Source: Strongylocentrotus droebachiensis (taxonomy: Eukaryota; Echinodermata; Echinoidea; Camarodonta; Strongylocentrotidae). From it: 64,000 nt of DNA. The stretch is from the NCBI GenBank assembly GCA_035222895.1, contig JAVYIG010000608.1:146001-210000 (forward strand), read 5' to 3'. Shown in pieces: positions 1-11,769 of the stretch (its first letter is position 1; the number at the start of each line of letters is the position of its first letter). A model generated the notes under the pieces. It saw nothing but the letters and a program-made list of their open reading frames with translations, was not told the origin of the DNA and searched no databases. The translations under genes and the position numbers were made by a program.

Positions 1-179
1 ATTCTTATCAGGTGAATAAAATTATTTTTATTGAGGCACTTCACAAAGACTTATGCATTAAATTTGGTTACATTACGAAAATGGCCTGGCACCCCCTCCC
101 CCCACTGGTAAAAGAAAAGAAGAATTTTTCTCACGAAATAGGCCCCCCAAAAGTTGTGCTCTTACCGTTGATCCTGATA

Positions 180-2160
180 TTCTTTGAACAAGCTATGTAT
201 GATTGGTGTATCATCTGATTGTTTATCATGGTTTGCTAGTTACTTAAAAGGTCGTCGTATACCGTGTGTGTCAAAAAAAGTTTGCACCTAGAAAATTGCT
301 AATTATTTTAATAATCATCTATAAATAGCAAATTATTATACATTTTATGAAAGAGTGTTTTATCCCAAATCATTTGGTATCATTTTTGTGTGGTATGTGT
401 TCACGCTTGGATGAACAGGAGACTTTGTTTGCGAGAGTGTAAAAATCGACTTGCGCCAAAGTGATGCCTATACAGTATTATTATGTTGGGATTAGCGGAG
501 TGACAGAGTGAAATGAATGTATGAAATGAAATGCGTCGCATATGCTTTTTGCAGAAGCAAAGTCACACACTCACAACACACACGCGCACAAATGTTCATT
601 GATATTCGATATTTGATATGTGTGGCATGATTAATTTTGTTACGGATGTTATTTGGATCTGCAAAAACCGAATTAATACCCAAATCCAATTTTTTTAAAT
701 TCAAACATCACATAAGCAACTTTGGCGCAAGTCGATTTTTGCACTCTCGCAAACAATTCCCCCTGTTCATCCAAGCGTGAACACAAACCTCACAAAAATG
801 ATACTAAATGATTCGGGGTAAAACACTCTTTCATAAGATGTATACTAATTTACTGTTCATAGATGATTTTAAAAATAATTAGGAATTTTCTAGGTGTAAA
901 CTTTTTTTTTTGACTGACACTGTATATTATGTACTCTTTTAAACTCATCTACATCATCAGATTCGAATATAGATTTTGGGGTTCCTCAAGGATCTATATT
1001 GGGCCCGATTATATTTATAATTTATATTGATGATATTGTAAATCATATATAGAGAAATGCTCTGTTCACTTATTTGCTGATGACACATTAATTTATTTCT
1101 CACACAGAAACGTCCTTACTATAGAGTCCTTGGTTAAATTCTGAACTTAATAGAATATTTAATTGGTTGTGTATCTCCAAATTGAGCCTCAATAATATTG
1201 TGAGAAAACAGTAAGCATGTTATTTGGCTCACCCAGAATGTTTACTAAATGTAGTAAGCTGAACTTGAATGTAAATGGGATAAATATACGACATGTACAA
1301 TCTACGAAGTATCTTGGTATGTTGTTAGATCCTAGTTTAAAGTGGAATTTGCATATTGATGACATGTGTTCAAGGTAAGTAATCTCATATACGCTTGTTA
1401 GCTCGATGGCGAACTATCTAATATGAAAATTGTATATAATGCCATTATTCTTCCTATTTTTGACTATGGTGATTATATGGAACAGCCTGTGCTAAATATG
1501 TCAACTATGTACATAAGTCCTTACAGTCATGTGTCAACGTTGATCCTCCCACACTTAAACTACGGAATTATAGCTTGGGGCAATTGTGCTGACTATCTTT
1601 TAAATATAATTTTATTACTCCAGAAAAAAAGCGCCGCGTGTTATAATTTATGTCACTCTGATTTTCGAGCGCACACGGATGCACTTTCTCACACATATAG
1701 TATCCTAAAGATAACAGACTTATATATAATCTGGGAATATTCATGCATAATTTAAATAGAAATGAACTACCAAATGTTTTTTATTCGATGTTTACAAAGA
1801 ATTTCAATATTCATCATTATCCTACTCGGTCTGCCGAACTTTTTCATCTACCAAAAACAAGAACTTTGCTCTTAAATAAATCATTTGTATTTTCAGGCTC
1901 AAAACTTTGGAACTTTCTTTCAGATCCAGTTAAAAATAAACCCACATATTAGAGTTTTAGTAGAGGGTTAAAAAAGAATCTAATACAAAAATACATGTCT
2001 CCTACAGGGTAAACATATTATGTTTATTCTTGGGAACCTACAAAAACAAGCTATGCTTTCCAGTAGGTTCCTGTTTCATTTCATAATTTCGATCTTACTT
2101 TGTCAACTATGTTCTTTATTGTGCAAACAATTGTTATATGAAATGAAATAAAATCAATCA
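180..2160 (+). mobile_element. Degenerate non-LTR retrotransposon (LINE), RT and C-terminal part
   Basis: A decayed reverse-transcriptase reading frame, broken by stops and frameshifts. Pieces are readable in order: CLSWFASYLKGRR (about 200-256), GVPQGSILGP (about 980-1010), FADDTLIYF (about 1070-1100), KYLGMLLDPSLKW (about 1305-1345), and a C-terminal stretch with ILPHLNYGI and HHYPTR (about 1540-1950). These are fingers/palm/thumb motifs of a LINE RT. The 3' end is an AATAAAATCAATCAATCA tail near 2145-2180, the usual simple-repeat tail of such elements. It is interrupted by a 665-bp MITE (260-924). No endonuclease domain is in the window. It cannot encode an active protein. Confidence 0.85.
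260..924. mobile_element. MITE with about 207-bp inverted repeats, inserted in LINE RT (family A, copy 1)
   Basis: Two inverted arms of about 207 bp (about 262-468 and 716-922) flank a short centre. Ends read CCGTGTGTGTCAAAAAAAG on the left and, reverse-complemented, CAGTGTCAGTCAAAAAAAA on the right, with TA on both sides. TA target duplication and long inverted repeats point to a Tc1/mariner-type non-autonomous element (inference). It carries no transposase frame. It splits the RT between the KGRR and GVPQG motifs. A shorter relative lies at 47903-48110. Confidence 0.85.
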
Positions 2161-3065
2161 ATCAATCAATCAATCAATCATATAAAGCATTTTTTATATT
2201 ATATTATATTTATTCTTGGGAACCTACAAAAACAAGCTATGCTTTTCAGTAGGGTTCCTGTTTCATTTCATAATTTCGATCTTACTTTGTCAACTATGTT
2301 CTTTATTGTGCAAACAATTGTTATATGAAATGAAATAAAATCAATCAATCAATCAATCAATCATATAAAGCATTTTTTATATTATATTATATTTATTCTT
2401 GGGAACCTACAAAAACAAGCTATGCTTTCCAGTAGGGTTCCTGTTTCATTTCATGAGTTCGATCTTACTTTGTCAACTATGTTCTTTATTGTGCAAACAA
2501 TTGTTATATGAAATGAAATAAAATCAATCAATCAATCATATAAAGCATTTTTTTCAATACTGTATCCGCCTTACTAATATTGCATTGTATTATGTTCTTG
2601 TTTCATTTCATAATTTCGATCTTACTTTGTCAACTCTGTTCTTTATTGTGCAAACAATTGTTATATGAAATGAAATAAAATCAATCAATCAATCAATCAA
2701 TCATATAAAGCATTTTTTATATTATATTATATTTATTCTTGGGAACCTACAAAAACAAGCTATGCTTTCCAGTAGGGTTCCTGTTTCATTTCAAAATTTC
2801 GATCTTACTTTGTCAACTATGTTCTTTATTGTGCAAACAATTGTTATATGAAATGAAATAAAATCAATCAATCAATCAATCAATCATATAAAGCATTTTT
2901 TATATTATATTATATTTATTCTTGGGAACCTACAAAAACAAGCTATGCTTTCCAGTAGGGTTCCTGTTTCATTTCAAAATTTCGATCTTACTTTGTCAAC
3001 TATGTTCTTTATTGTGCAAATAATTGTTATATGAAATGAAATAAAATCAATCAATCAATCACTCA

Positions 3066-3483
3066 CAGGGGCGGATCTAGCTTTTTGCTAAGGGGGAGGT
3101 TTGACCAAAATAATGACGATGCAGAGCATCGTCCACGAGCCGCGAAGCGGCGATCCGATTTTTTTGGGGGTGTTTATTTGAACCCCGTAAGTGATGTTTT
3201 CCTGGCATCTATTAACACAATGGAGACCATAAAAAGCAGTGCATGATAACGTCTTTTTAAATCAAGTAACAGTTTAATACACAGTTATATCCAGAGTTAT
3301 CATGTGTTTGGTTAAGTTACCAGATGAGTTGAATATCTTCTCACAATATTTGCATTTGAAAGGGTTTCTCTCCAGCGTGCGTTCTTTTTTTTTTTCCTTT
3401 TTTTTTTTTTTTTTTTTTGGCCCGCCCAAGGGGGGGGGGTTTAAACCCCCTAAACCCCCCCCCCTCCCGTAGATCCGCGCCTG
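3066..3483 (-). mobile_element. Short inverted-repeat element carrying a C2H2 zinc-finger fragment
   Basis: The ends are complementary: CAGGGGCGGATCTAG on the left, and GATCCGCGCCTG on the right, which reverse-complements to CAGGCGCGGATC. The 5-bp sequence ACTCA flanks it on both sides (3061-3065 and 3484-3488), as a target-site duplication would. On the minus strand about 3290-3400 reads as the end of a C2H2 protein: a linker-like RNPFKC, then CKYCEKIFNSSGNLTKH, then a stop. The second histidine position is degraded, so the finger is not intact. A long T tract and G/C runs lie near the right end, and the short palindrome GCCGCGAAGCGGC lies near the left. Probably a non-autonomous DNA transposon that captured the 3' end of a zinc-finger gene (inference). 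Confidence 0.65.
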
Positions 3484-5381
3484 ACTCAATCATATGAAGC
3501 ATTTTTTTATATTATATTATATTTATTCTCGGGAACCTACAAAAACAAGCTATGCTTTCCAGTAGGGTTCCTGTTTCATTTCATAATTTCGATCTTACTT
3601 TGTCAACTATGTTCTTTATTGTGCAAATAATTGTTATATGAAATGAAATAAAATCAATCAATCAATCAATCAATCATATAAAGCATTTGTTATATTATAT
3701 TATATTTATTCTTGGGAACCTACAAAAACAAGCTATGCTTTCCAGTAGGGTTCCTGTTTCATTTCGAAATTTCGATCTTACTTTGTCAACTATGTTCTTT
3801 ATTGTGCAAACAATTGTTATATGAAATGAAATAAAATCAATCAATCAATCAATCAATCAATCATATAAAGCATTTTTATATTATATTATATTTATTCTTG
3901 GGAACCTACAAAAACAAGCTATGCTTTCCAGTAGGGTTCCTGTTTCATTTCATAATTTCGATCTTACTTTGTTCAACTATGTTCTTTATTGTGCAAACAA
4001 TTTATTGTTATATGAAATGAAATAAAATCAATCAATCAATCAATCAATCATATAAAGCATTTGTTATATTATATTATATTTATTCTTGGGAACCTACAAA
4101 AACAAGCTATGCTTTCCAGTAGGGTTCCTGTTTCATTTCATGAGTTCGATCTTACTTTGTCAACTATGTTCTTTATTGTGCAAACAATTGTTATATGAAA
4201 TGAAATAAAATCAATCAATCAATCATATAAAGCATTTTTTTCAATACTGTATCCGCCTTACTAATATTGCATTGTATTATGTTCTTGTTTCATTTCATAA
4301 TTTCGATCTTACTTTGTCAACTCTGTTCTTTATTGTGCAAACAATTGTTATATGAAATGAAATAAAATCAATCAATCAATCATATAAAGCATTTTTTTTC
4401 AATACTGTATCCGCCTTACTAATATTGCATTGTATTATGTTCTTGTTTCATTTCATAATTTCGATCTTACTTTGTCAACTATGTTCTTTATTGTGCAAAC
4501 ATTTGTTATATGAAATGAAATAAAATCAATCAATCAATCATATAAAGCATTTTTTTCAATACTGTATCCGCCTTACTAATATTGCATTGTATTATGTTCT
4601 TGTTTCATTTCATAATTTCGATCTTACTTTGTCAACTATGTTCTTTATTGTGCAAACAATTGTTATATGAAATGAAATAAAATCAATCAATCAATCATAT
4701 AAAGCATTTTTTTCAATACTGTATCCGCCTTACTAATATTGCATTGTATTATGTTCTTGTTTCATTTCATAATTTCGATCTTACTTTGTCAACTATGTTC
4801 TTTATTGTGCAAACAATTGTTATATGAAATGAAATAAAATCAATCAATCAATCATATAAAGCATTTTTTTCAATACTGTATCCGCCTTACTAATATTGCA
4901 TTGTATTATGTTCTTGTTTCATTTCATAATTTCGATCTTACTTTGTCAACTATGTTCTTTATTGTGCAAACAATTGTTATATGAAATGAAATAAAATCAA
5001 TCAATCAATCAATCAATCATATAAAGCATTTTTTATATTATATTATATTTATTCTTGGGAACCTACAAAAACAAGCTATGCTTTCCAGTAGGGTTCCTGT
5101 TTCATTTCAAAATTTCGATCTTACTTTGTCAACTATGTTCTTTATTGTGCAAACAATTGTTATATGAAATGAAATAAAATCAATCAATCAATCAATCAAT
5201 CATATAAAGCATTTTTTATATTATATTATATTTATTCTTGGGAACCTACAAAAACAAGCTATGCTTTCCAGTAGGGTTCCTGTTTCATTTCAAAATTTCG
5301 ATCTTACTTTGTCAACTATGTTCTTTATTGTGCAAATAATTGTTATATGAAATGAAATAAAATCAATCAATCAATCACTCA

Positions 5382-6423
5382 CAGGGGCGGATCTAGCTTT
5401 TTGCTAAGGGGGAGGTTTGACCAAAATAATGACCATGCAGAGCATCGTCCACGAGCCGCGAAGCGGCGATCCGATTTTTTTGGGGGTGTTTATTTGAACC
5501 CCGTAAGTGATGTTTTCCTGGCATCTATTAACACAATGGAGACCATAAAAAGCAGTGCATGATAACGTCTTTTTAAATCAAGTAACAGTTTAATACACAG
5601 TTATATCCAGAGTTATCATGTGCAGGGGCGGATCTAGCTTTTTGCTAAGGGGGGGTTTAACCAAAATAATGACGATGTGGAGCATCGTCCACGAGCCGCG
5701 AAGCGGCGAGCCGATTTTTTTGTGGGTGTTTATTTGAACCCCGTAAGTGATGTTTTCCTGGCATCTATTAACACAATGGAGACCATAAAAAGCAGTGCAT
5801 GATAACGTCTTTTTAAATCAAGTAACAGTTAAATAAAATAATGACGATGCGGAGCATCGTCCACGAGCCGCGAAGCGGCGAGCCGATTTTTTTTTTGGGT
5901 GTTTATTTGAACCCCGTAAGTGATGTTTTCCTGGCATCTATTAACACAATGGAGACCATAAAAAGCAGTGCATGATAACGTCTTTTTAAATCAAGTAACA
6001 GTTAAATACACAGTTATATCCAGAGTTATCATGTGTTTGGTTAAGTTACCAGATGAGTTGAATATCTTCTCACAATATTTGCACTTGAAAGTGTTTCTCT
6101 CCAGCGTGCATTCTTTTTTCTTTCTTTTTTTCTTTTTTTTCTCTTTTTTTCCCCTTTTTTTTTTTTTTTTTTTTTTTTTGGGCCGCCCAAGGGGGGGGGG
6201 GGTTTAAACCCCCTAAACCCCCCCCGTAGATCCGCGCCTGATGTGTTTGGTTAAGTTACCAGATGAGTTGAATATCTTCTCACAATATTTGCATTTGAAA
6301 GGGTTTCTCTCCAGCGTGCGTTCTTTTTTTTTTTCCTTTTTTTTTTTTTTTTTTTTTGGCCCGCCCAAGGGGGGGGGGGGGTTTAAACCCCCTAACCCCC
6401 CCCCTCCCGTAGATCCGCGCCTG
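5382..6423 (-). mobile_element. Compound, partly tandem copies of the zinc-finger-carrying element
   Basis: The same element as at 3066-3483, but expanded. CAGGGGCGGATCTAG starts occur at 5382 and 5623. A third, truncated start lies near 5829. Two right ends (with GATCCGCGCCTG) lie near 6240 and 6423. The minus-strand zinc-finger fragment is present twice, at about 6000-6115 and 6241-6325. Flanking array sequence matches that around the first copy, so this grew inside the duplicated higher-order unit. Confidence 0.7.
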
Positions 6424-8015
6424 ACTCAATCATATGAAGCATTTTTTTATATTATATTATATTTATTCTCGGGAACCTACAAAAACAAGCTATGCTTTCC
6501 AGTAGGGTTCCTGTTTCATTTCATAATTTCGATCTTACTTTGTCAACTATGTTCTTTATTGTGCAAATAATTGTTATATGAAATGAAATAAAATCAATCA
6601 ATCAATCAATCAATCATATAAAGCATTTGTTATATTATATTATATTTATTCTTGGGAACCTACAAAAACAAGCTATGCTTTCCAGTAGGGTTCCTGTTTC
6701 ATTTCGAAATTTCGATCTTACTTTGTCAACTATGTTCTTTATTGTGCAAACAATTGTTATATGAAATGAAATAAAATCAATCAATCAATCAATCAATCAA
6801 TCATATAAAGCATTTTTATATTATATTATATTTATTCTTGGGAACCTACAAAAACAAGCTATGCTTTCCAGTAGGGTTCCTGTTTCATTTCATAATTTCG
6901 ATCTTACTTTGTTCAACTATGTTCTTTATTGTGCAAACAATTTATTGTTATATGAAATGAAATAAAATCAATCAATCAATCAATCAATCATATAAAGCAT
7001 TTGTTATATTATATTATATTTATTCTTGGGAACCTACAAAAACAAGCTATGCTTTCCAGTAGGGTTCCTGTTTCATTTCATGAGTTCGATCTTACTTTGT
7101 CAACTATGTTCTTTATTGTGCAAACAATTGTTATATGAAATGAAATAAAATCAATCAATCAATCATATAAAGCATTTTTTTCAATACTGTATCCGCCTTA
7201 CTAATATTGCATTGTATTATGTTCTTGTTTCATTTCATAATTTCGATCTTACTTTGTCAACTATGTTCTTTATTGTGCAAACAATTGTTATATGAAATGA
7301 AATAAAATCAATCAATCAATCATATAAAGCATTTTTTTCAATACTGTATCCGCCTTACTAATATTGCATTGTATTATGTTCTTGTTTCATTTCATAATTT
7401 CGATCTTACTTTGTCAACTATGTTCTTTATTGTGCAAACAATTGTTATATGAAATGAAATAAAATCAATCAATCAATCATATAAAGCATTTTTTTCAATA
7501 CTGTATCCGCCTTACTAATATTGCATTGTATTATGTTCTTGTTTCATTTCATAATTTCGATCTTACTTTGTCAACTATGTTCTTTATTGTGCAAACAATT
7601 GTTATATGAAATGAAATAAAATCAATCAATCAATCATATAAAGCATTTTTTTCAATACTGTATCCGCCTTACTAATATTGCATTGTATTATGTTCTTGTT
7701 TCATTTCATAATTTCGATCTTACTTTGTCAACTATGTTCTTTATTGTGCAAACAATTGTTATATGAAATGAAATAAAATCAATCAATCAATCATATAAAG
7801 CATTTTTTTCAATACTGTATCCGCCTTACTAATATTGCATTATATTATGTTCTTGTTTCATTTCATAATTTCGATCTTACTTTGTCAACTATGTTCTTTA
7901 TTGTGCAAACAATTGTTATATGAAATGAAATAAAATCAATCAATCAATCAATCAATCATATATAAAGCATTTTTTTCAATACTGTTTCCGCCTTACTAAT
8001 ATTGCGTTGTATGGT

Positions 8016-8855
8016 TTGTTACAATAGGCATATTGCAAACAAGTAACAATGAGGAGGGAATTTTCCCAATCAAAACGTGATGATGGTGGATCTCCCATCA
8101 GATTTCGTCATTTGATTTGTCCGTATTTTCTTATCGATTTCCGAATCTGGTGATGTTGAAAATGAAGCTGCAGAGCTACTATTCTATTAAACCGCAACAC
8201 AGACGATCTGAGAACACTGAACTGGAAAGCATAATTTCCACTTCAGCGATAGAAACGATGGGTTGCTATGGAAACTGGCATGAAGTGGATTCCACTTACT
8301 GAATTGTGGAAATAGTCACTGCTCCTAATGTTATGCAATGCATTATATACAGTATTTAGCATTTAGCATTTTAATAAGGCAATGTATAATGAAATGAAGA
8401 TCGGTTGCTTTCCCAGACGCATAATGATGCATTTCTCCTGTAACACATCGATTAAAATCCCTATGGTAAAAACATGAACCACTTTGCGACATTGTAATTT
8501 AGTATGTGCAGGTGAATACAATTTGTAGTCATTTCAGTCATGAGCAATATTTGACAAAAGACATGTTTTTTAAAGAAAACTTAAATAAACTTTGGCTGAT
8601 TGGTTAAATGTTAAAATTTGATGCGATAAGAGTTAGTGTTGTGGAAACGTGGAATTATTCGTTGAAAATAAAACGGTCCAATTAAAAAATTATTATGTAG
8701 GCGATTCTATCAAAATATGGGGCTTTTTGAAACAGTGATAGCAAATGGATGTTGGGGGGGGGGGGTATTGTCCCTCTCTTGTAGTCAGCCCATTTTCAAC
8801 GAGAAAAAAATCATCCCTCATTCTATATTGAGAGAAAGGAAAAGAAAAGGCGAAG
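8016..8855. other. Unassigned AT-rich DNA, no gene recognised
   Basis: Unique-looking sequence after the tandem array. Short open frames exist (for example 8117-8302 on +), but they have no recognisable domain, no convincing splice sites and no second copy in the window. I call no gene here. Confidence 0.5.
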
Positions 8856-8857
8856 AA

Positions 8858-9066
8858 ATGGAAGAGGAAGAAGAAGAAGAAGAAGAAGAAGAAGAAGAAG
8901 AAGAAGAAGAAGAAGAAGAAGAAGAAGAAAAAGAAGAAGGAGAAGAAGAAGAAGAAGAAGAAGGAGAAAAAGAAGAAGCAGAAGAAGAAGAAGAAGAAGA
9001 AGAAGAAGAAGAAGAAGAAGAAGAAGAAAAAGAAGAAGAAGAAAAAGAAAAAGGAGATGAAGAAGA
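8858..9066. repeat. (GAA)n purine microsatellite, about 200 bp
   Basis: An almost pure GAA/GGA run with a few AAA and GCA interruptions. It makes apparent poly-Glu (+) and poly-Phe (-) frames, which are artefacts of composition. Homopurine tracts of this kind can form triplex structures (general knowledge). Confidence 0.95.
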
Positions 9067-9069
9067 AAG

Positions 9070-9465
9070 AACTTGAAAGAGAAAATGGGCTGGGGTTAGA
9101 TCTTACAAAAAGGTCTTTCACTTCAAGACATTTCGATTCTCACAATTTTTATTTCCATCCATTATAATAACATAATCTTACATTAGCAGCCACATCCGTT
9201 TTTGTTATGATCTGGTACCATATTGCTGCCTATGATGGTTCTTGTTCAATTTGACACCACACTGCATTTCTTTTTAGTACGACACAGAATGTTTATTTGA
9301 GCGTTATATTAATATACGATCGATAACACACCGTAACCGACGATGGCAATATAAATGAATGTATCCATCAGCGACGGACAGTGTCTCGCTTGGGCCTCGA
9401 TCCCCCGCCTATCGAAGTATTTGAGTGGAGCATAATATGAAGCGTGCAAATACCAGTTCTGCCAG
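9070..9465. other. Unassigned DNA left of the inverted duplication
   Basis: No open frame, RNA or repeat is recognised here. Similarity to the other arm begins near 9466 with ACGCAGAC, so this is the left flank of the duplication. Confidence 0.5.
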
Positions 9466-9540
9466 TTCTCACGCAGACAACCTGTTGGCTTGCGAACGAC
9501 TCGTATTCCAAATAGCAGTTTTCCGTTTAATATGACTTAG

Positions 9541-9635
9541 GAGATGAACGTTGTTCCTCGATACCGGCAGAAACGGATAATTTCTTGAAGAAATATACGG
9601 ATAAAACAGGTTTTTTGTGTGGAACTACTATTACG
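9541..9635 (+). other. Candidate 5' (probably untranslated) exon of gene 1
   Basis: Preceded by TATGACTTAG and followed by the donor-like ACG|GTAAAT. The block GAACGTTGTTCCTCGATACC and the 3' part TTTTGTGTGGAAC are well conserved at the mirrored place in the right arm (51066-51161). The two copies differ in length by one nucleotide, so the same coding frame cannot run through both. A 5' UTR exon fits better than a coding exon. It lies only about 75 bp inside the arm border. Not proven without transcripts. Confidence 0.35.
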
Positions 9636-11370
9636 GTAAATATTTCATCATATCTTAAAGAAATAGTATAGGCATTGTATTATTAATTCATTAATGCATT
9701 ACAACTATATGTTGGATTACATAAGACGGTTTATCAGAAGAAGAAGAAAGTCCCGGGAAAAATTGTTTCGAAATATATTGGCTCACTAATGAAAATGGCT
9801 AAGAAACTTATGACATATAAGATTAAAATTTGGCTTGAAAGGAACTCTCTTAATGTGGGAAAATGCTACAATTTTTTTCTTCTTCGTATTATGATTATGT
9901 TTACGAAATGATTTGAACGGTCTGCTTCCTTCCTTTATGGAGTCTACATATTGATGACCCTATATATATACATTGACTTATATAATACAAATACGTATGG
10001 GCTTCGGAACCTTATATTCAGCTATTCAATTTAAGAATATGAAAACGATAAGATTCGAATATGTGTTTAGTGAGCAGTCACTGTTACTATGTTATAAAGT
10101 CAAATGTCTAAACCAACAAAAACGTTTTTTGTTTTTGTAAAATACCCTTCTTTGCAGGTTTAATAGTAGGAAAGCTGAGTATTACTATTTCATATAAAAT
10201 TTTCTAATTAAAAAAAAAGAAGACCTACATGTTGCAAATGAAATCAATCTGCAAAGTTTCCTTTAATTTTTTTGAAATACTGAATGAAAGATCATTATGT
10301 AAGGCACTAATAATTCCTAGGTATAAATTTATGCGTATTTAGGCGTCCCGAAATAAAAAGGATGGAAAATGTTGGATACCAACTTTGTCCCACAAGGCAT
10401 GTCGTACAAGCAGGGTATATCCCATATGTTTGCACCAAACACCAACTTCGCTTAAAATATCAATTGTATCCCGCTGGTAAAGCCATGAAGCACGAGGGTA
10501 TACTACAGAGATAGGGACTCCTTGCCATATTTGCATCAAAGAAAAACTATGTGGGTTTAGGGTTAGGGTTTTGAGTGAGTTTTACGTTAGGTAATAGTTA
10601 GGTTTATGGATAGGTATGGTATTTAGTGTATGTCCATCATTGAAGTTATGTGCATGATTGACAAGAATTTCGGATATGCTTTGTATATCGCCTTGAAGAT
10701 ATATTTTTTTCCTTCATATTTTGACATCACCGGCGTTCAGTTTGTATTCTCTACAGTCTAGACTATTTATGATGTGAATATATACTTTTTAATAATAACA
10801 ATAATCATGATGAGAATGATGATAATGATGGTAATGATGATGATGATGATTTTGATGGTGATGGGGATGCATGGTGATGAATATGATTATGATAATGATA
10901 CTTCTACTATTACTACTTCTACTACTACTACTATACTTCTACTACTACTAGTAGTCCAGTACTACTGATACTACTACTACTAATGATAATAATAAAAACG
11001 ACAACAAAGAAACCAACAAACGATAATTATGATAATAATAAAAAATATAATAATAATTATAATAATAATGATATTAATGTTTATAATAATAATGATAATA
11101 ATGATAATATCAAAGACGAAGAAAAGGGAGAAGGAAATGAAAGATCTCCAATACTTTGCCTAATACTACGTCTGTAGGCGCCATGACGCTGTTGACTTTG
11201 CTTTACATCTATAATGCAATGTAATGACCTTGTACCCGACAGAGAGCTCGGACAACAACATATTACTTTTGTAAATGGATAAGCTATATGGACAATGATG
11301 TAGGATTTCAGACACGATAGTAGTCCATGCAACTTACAAGGTCTTTAATATATGTTTTAAATTATGATCC
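9636..11370. other. Probable 5' intron or flank of gene 1, with simple repeats
   Basis: No coding exon recognised. It contains a short TTAGGG-like stretch at about 10553-10577 (TTTAGGGTTAGGGTTTT), also present in the right arm near 50865. A cluster of ATG/ACT/AAT trinucleotide repeats lies at about 10795-11110, at the place matching the AGT cluster of the right arm. Confidence 0.5.
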
Positions 11371-11654
11371 CTGGGCCTCGTATTACAAAGACTTACGATT
11401 GATCCAAATCAGTCGCAGGTCCTCCAATCAATCGCAAGTTTGCAGTCTCCTATCTCTTATGTACATAGTTTCGATTAATATCAATCGCAAATTCGCAAGT
11501 AATGCTACGGTCACGGTACGATAATTTCGTACAAATCTCCCTGTTTTTCCATTGTCTGAAAATCGTTCGTACGGCGTTCGTAGCAGTTCGTAATGGCATT
11601 TGTGACCGAGGCTTAAGTTAAGATTGATATCAACTCTTTGTAAGGCAGGCCCTG
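11371..11654. mobile_element. MITE with GGGCCT...TTACAAAGA ends (left arm only)
   Basis: The left end reads GGGCCTCGTATTACAAAGA. The right end reverse-complements to GGGCCTGCCTTACAAAGA. ATCAATCGCAA-like internal motifs also occur in inverted arrangement. There is no counterpart in the right arm, so it inserted after the duplication or was lost there. It contains a second, nested element. Confidence 0.6.
11508..11613. mobile_element. Nested short MITE, CTCGGTCAC family (copy 1)
   Basis: Ends are CGGTCAC and GTGACCG, with the internal words TTTCGTACAAATCTC, TTTTTCCATTGTCTG and GGCATTTGTGACCGAGGCTT. The same words in the same order recur at 59381-59494, so this is a dispersed family. It sits inside the MITE at 11371-11654. 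Confidence 0.65.
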
Positions 11655-11769
11655 ATGTGAATGGTTTCGTAGACGATGTTTACAGAAGAGGTTAAATCTT
11701 TTTCTTTCTTTTTCCGAAGGTCCTGCGGACGTCACTTATACCGAAGAGGGACCAACCCCTGGTCTCGTC

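Larger units (their letters stand above)
2000..8015 (+). repeat. Tandem array (about 26 units) derived from a LINE 3' end
   Basis: The motif TATAAAGCAT recurs about 26 times, spaced about 155-190 bp apart. Each unit holds the same LINE 3' UTR, ending in AATAAAATC(AATC)n. Two unit types exist: a longer one containing TTCTTGGGAACCTAC (about 185 bp) and a shorter one containing ACTGTATCCGCCTTAC (about 157 bp). Runs of the short type occur at about 4225-5010 and 7165-8010. The sequence from 3481 onward repeats almost exactly from 6421 (offset 2940), so there is also a higher-order duplication. The first unit is continuous with the LINE at 180-2160, which shows the likely source. Confidence 0.9.

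Noticed and set aside
5968-6570. Plus-strand frames across the zinc-finger-carrying elements
   Set aside because: Phe-rich translations of T tracts. The meaningful coding trace is on the minus strand and is a gene fragment, not a gene.
2000-8015. CRISPR-like array
   Set aside because: Repeats are about 155-190 bp with no unique spacers, and they derive from a LINE 3' end in a eukaryotic genome.
8117-8302. Possible small gene
   Set aside because: No domain, no start context, no splice partners and no conservation visible in the window.
8693-9121. Poly-Phe and poly-Glu open frames
   Set aside because: They are produced only by the (GAA)n microsatellite. No domain and no splice context.
10553-10577. 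Interstitial telomere or telomere fusion
   Set aside because: Only two or three TTAGGG-like units. Too short to claim.
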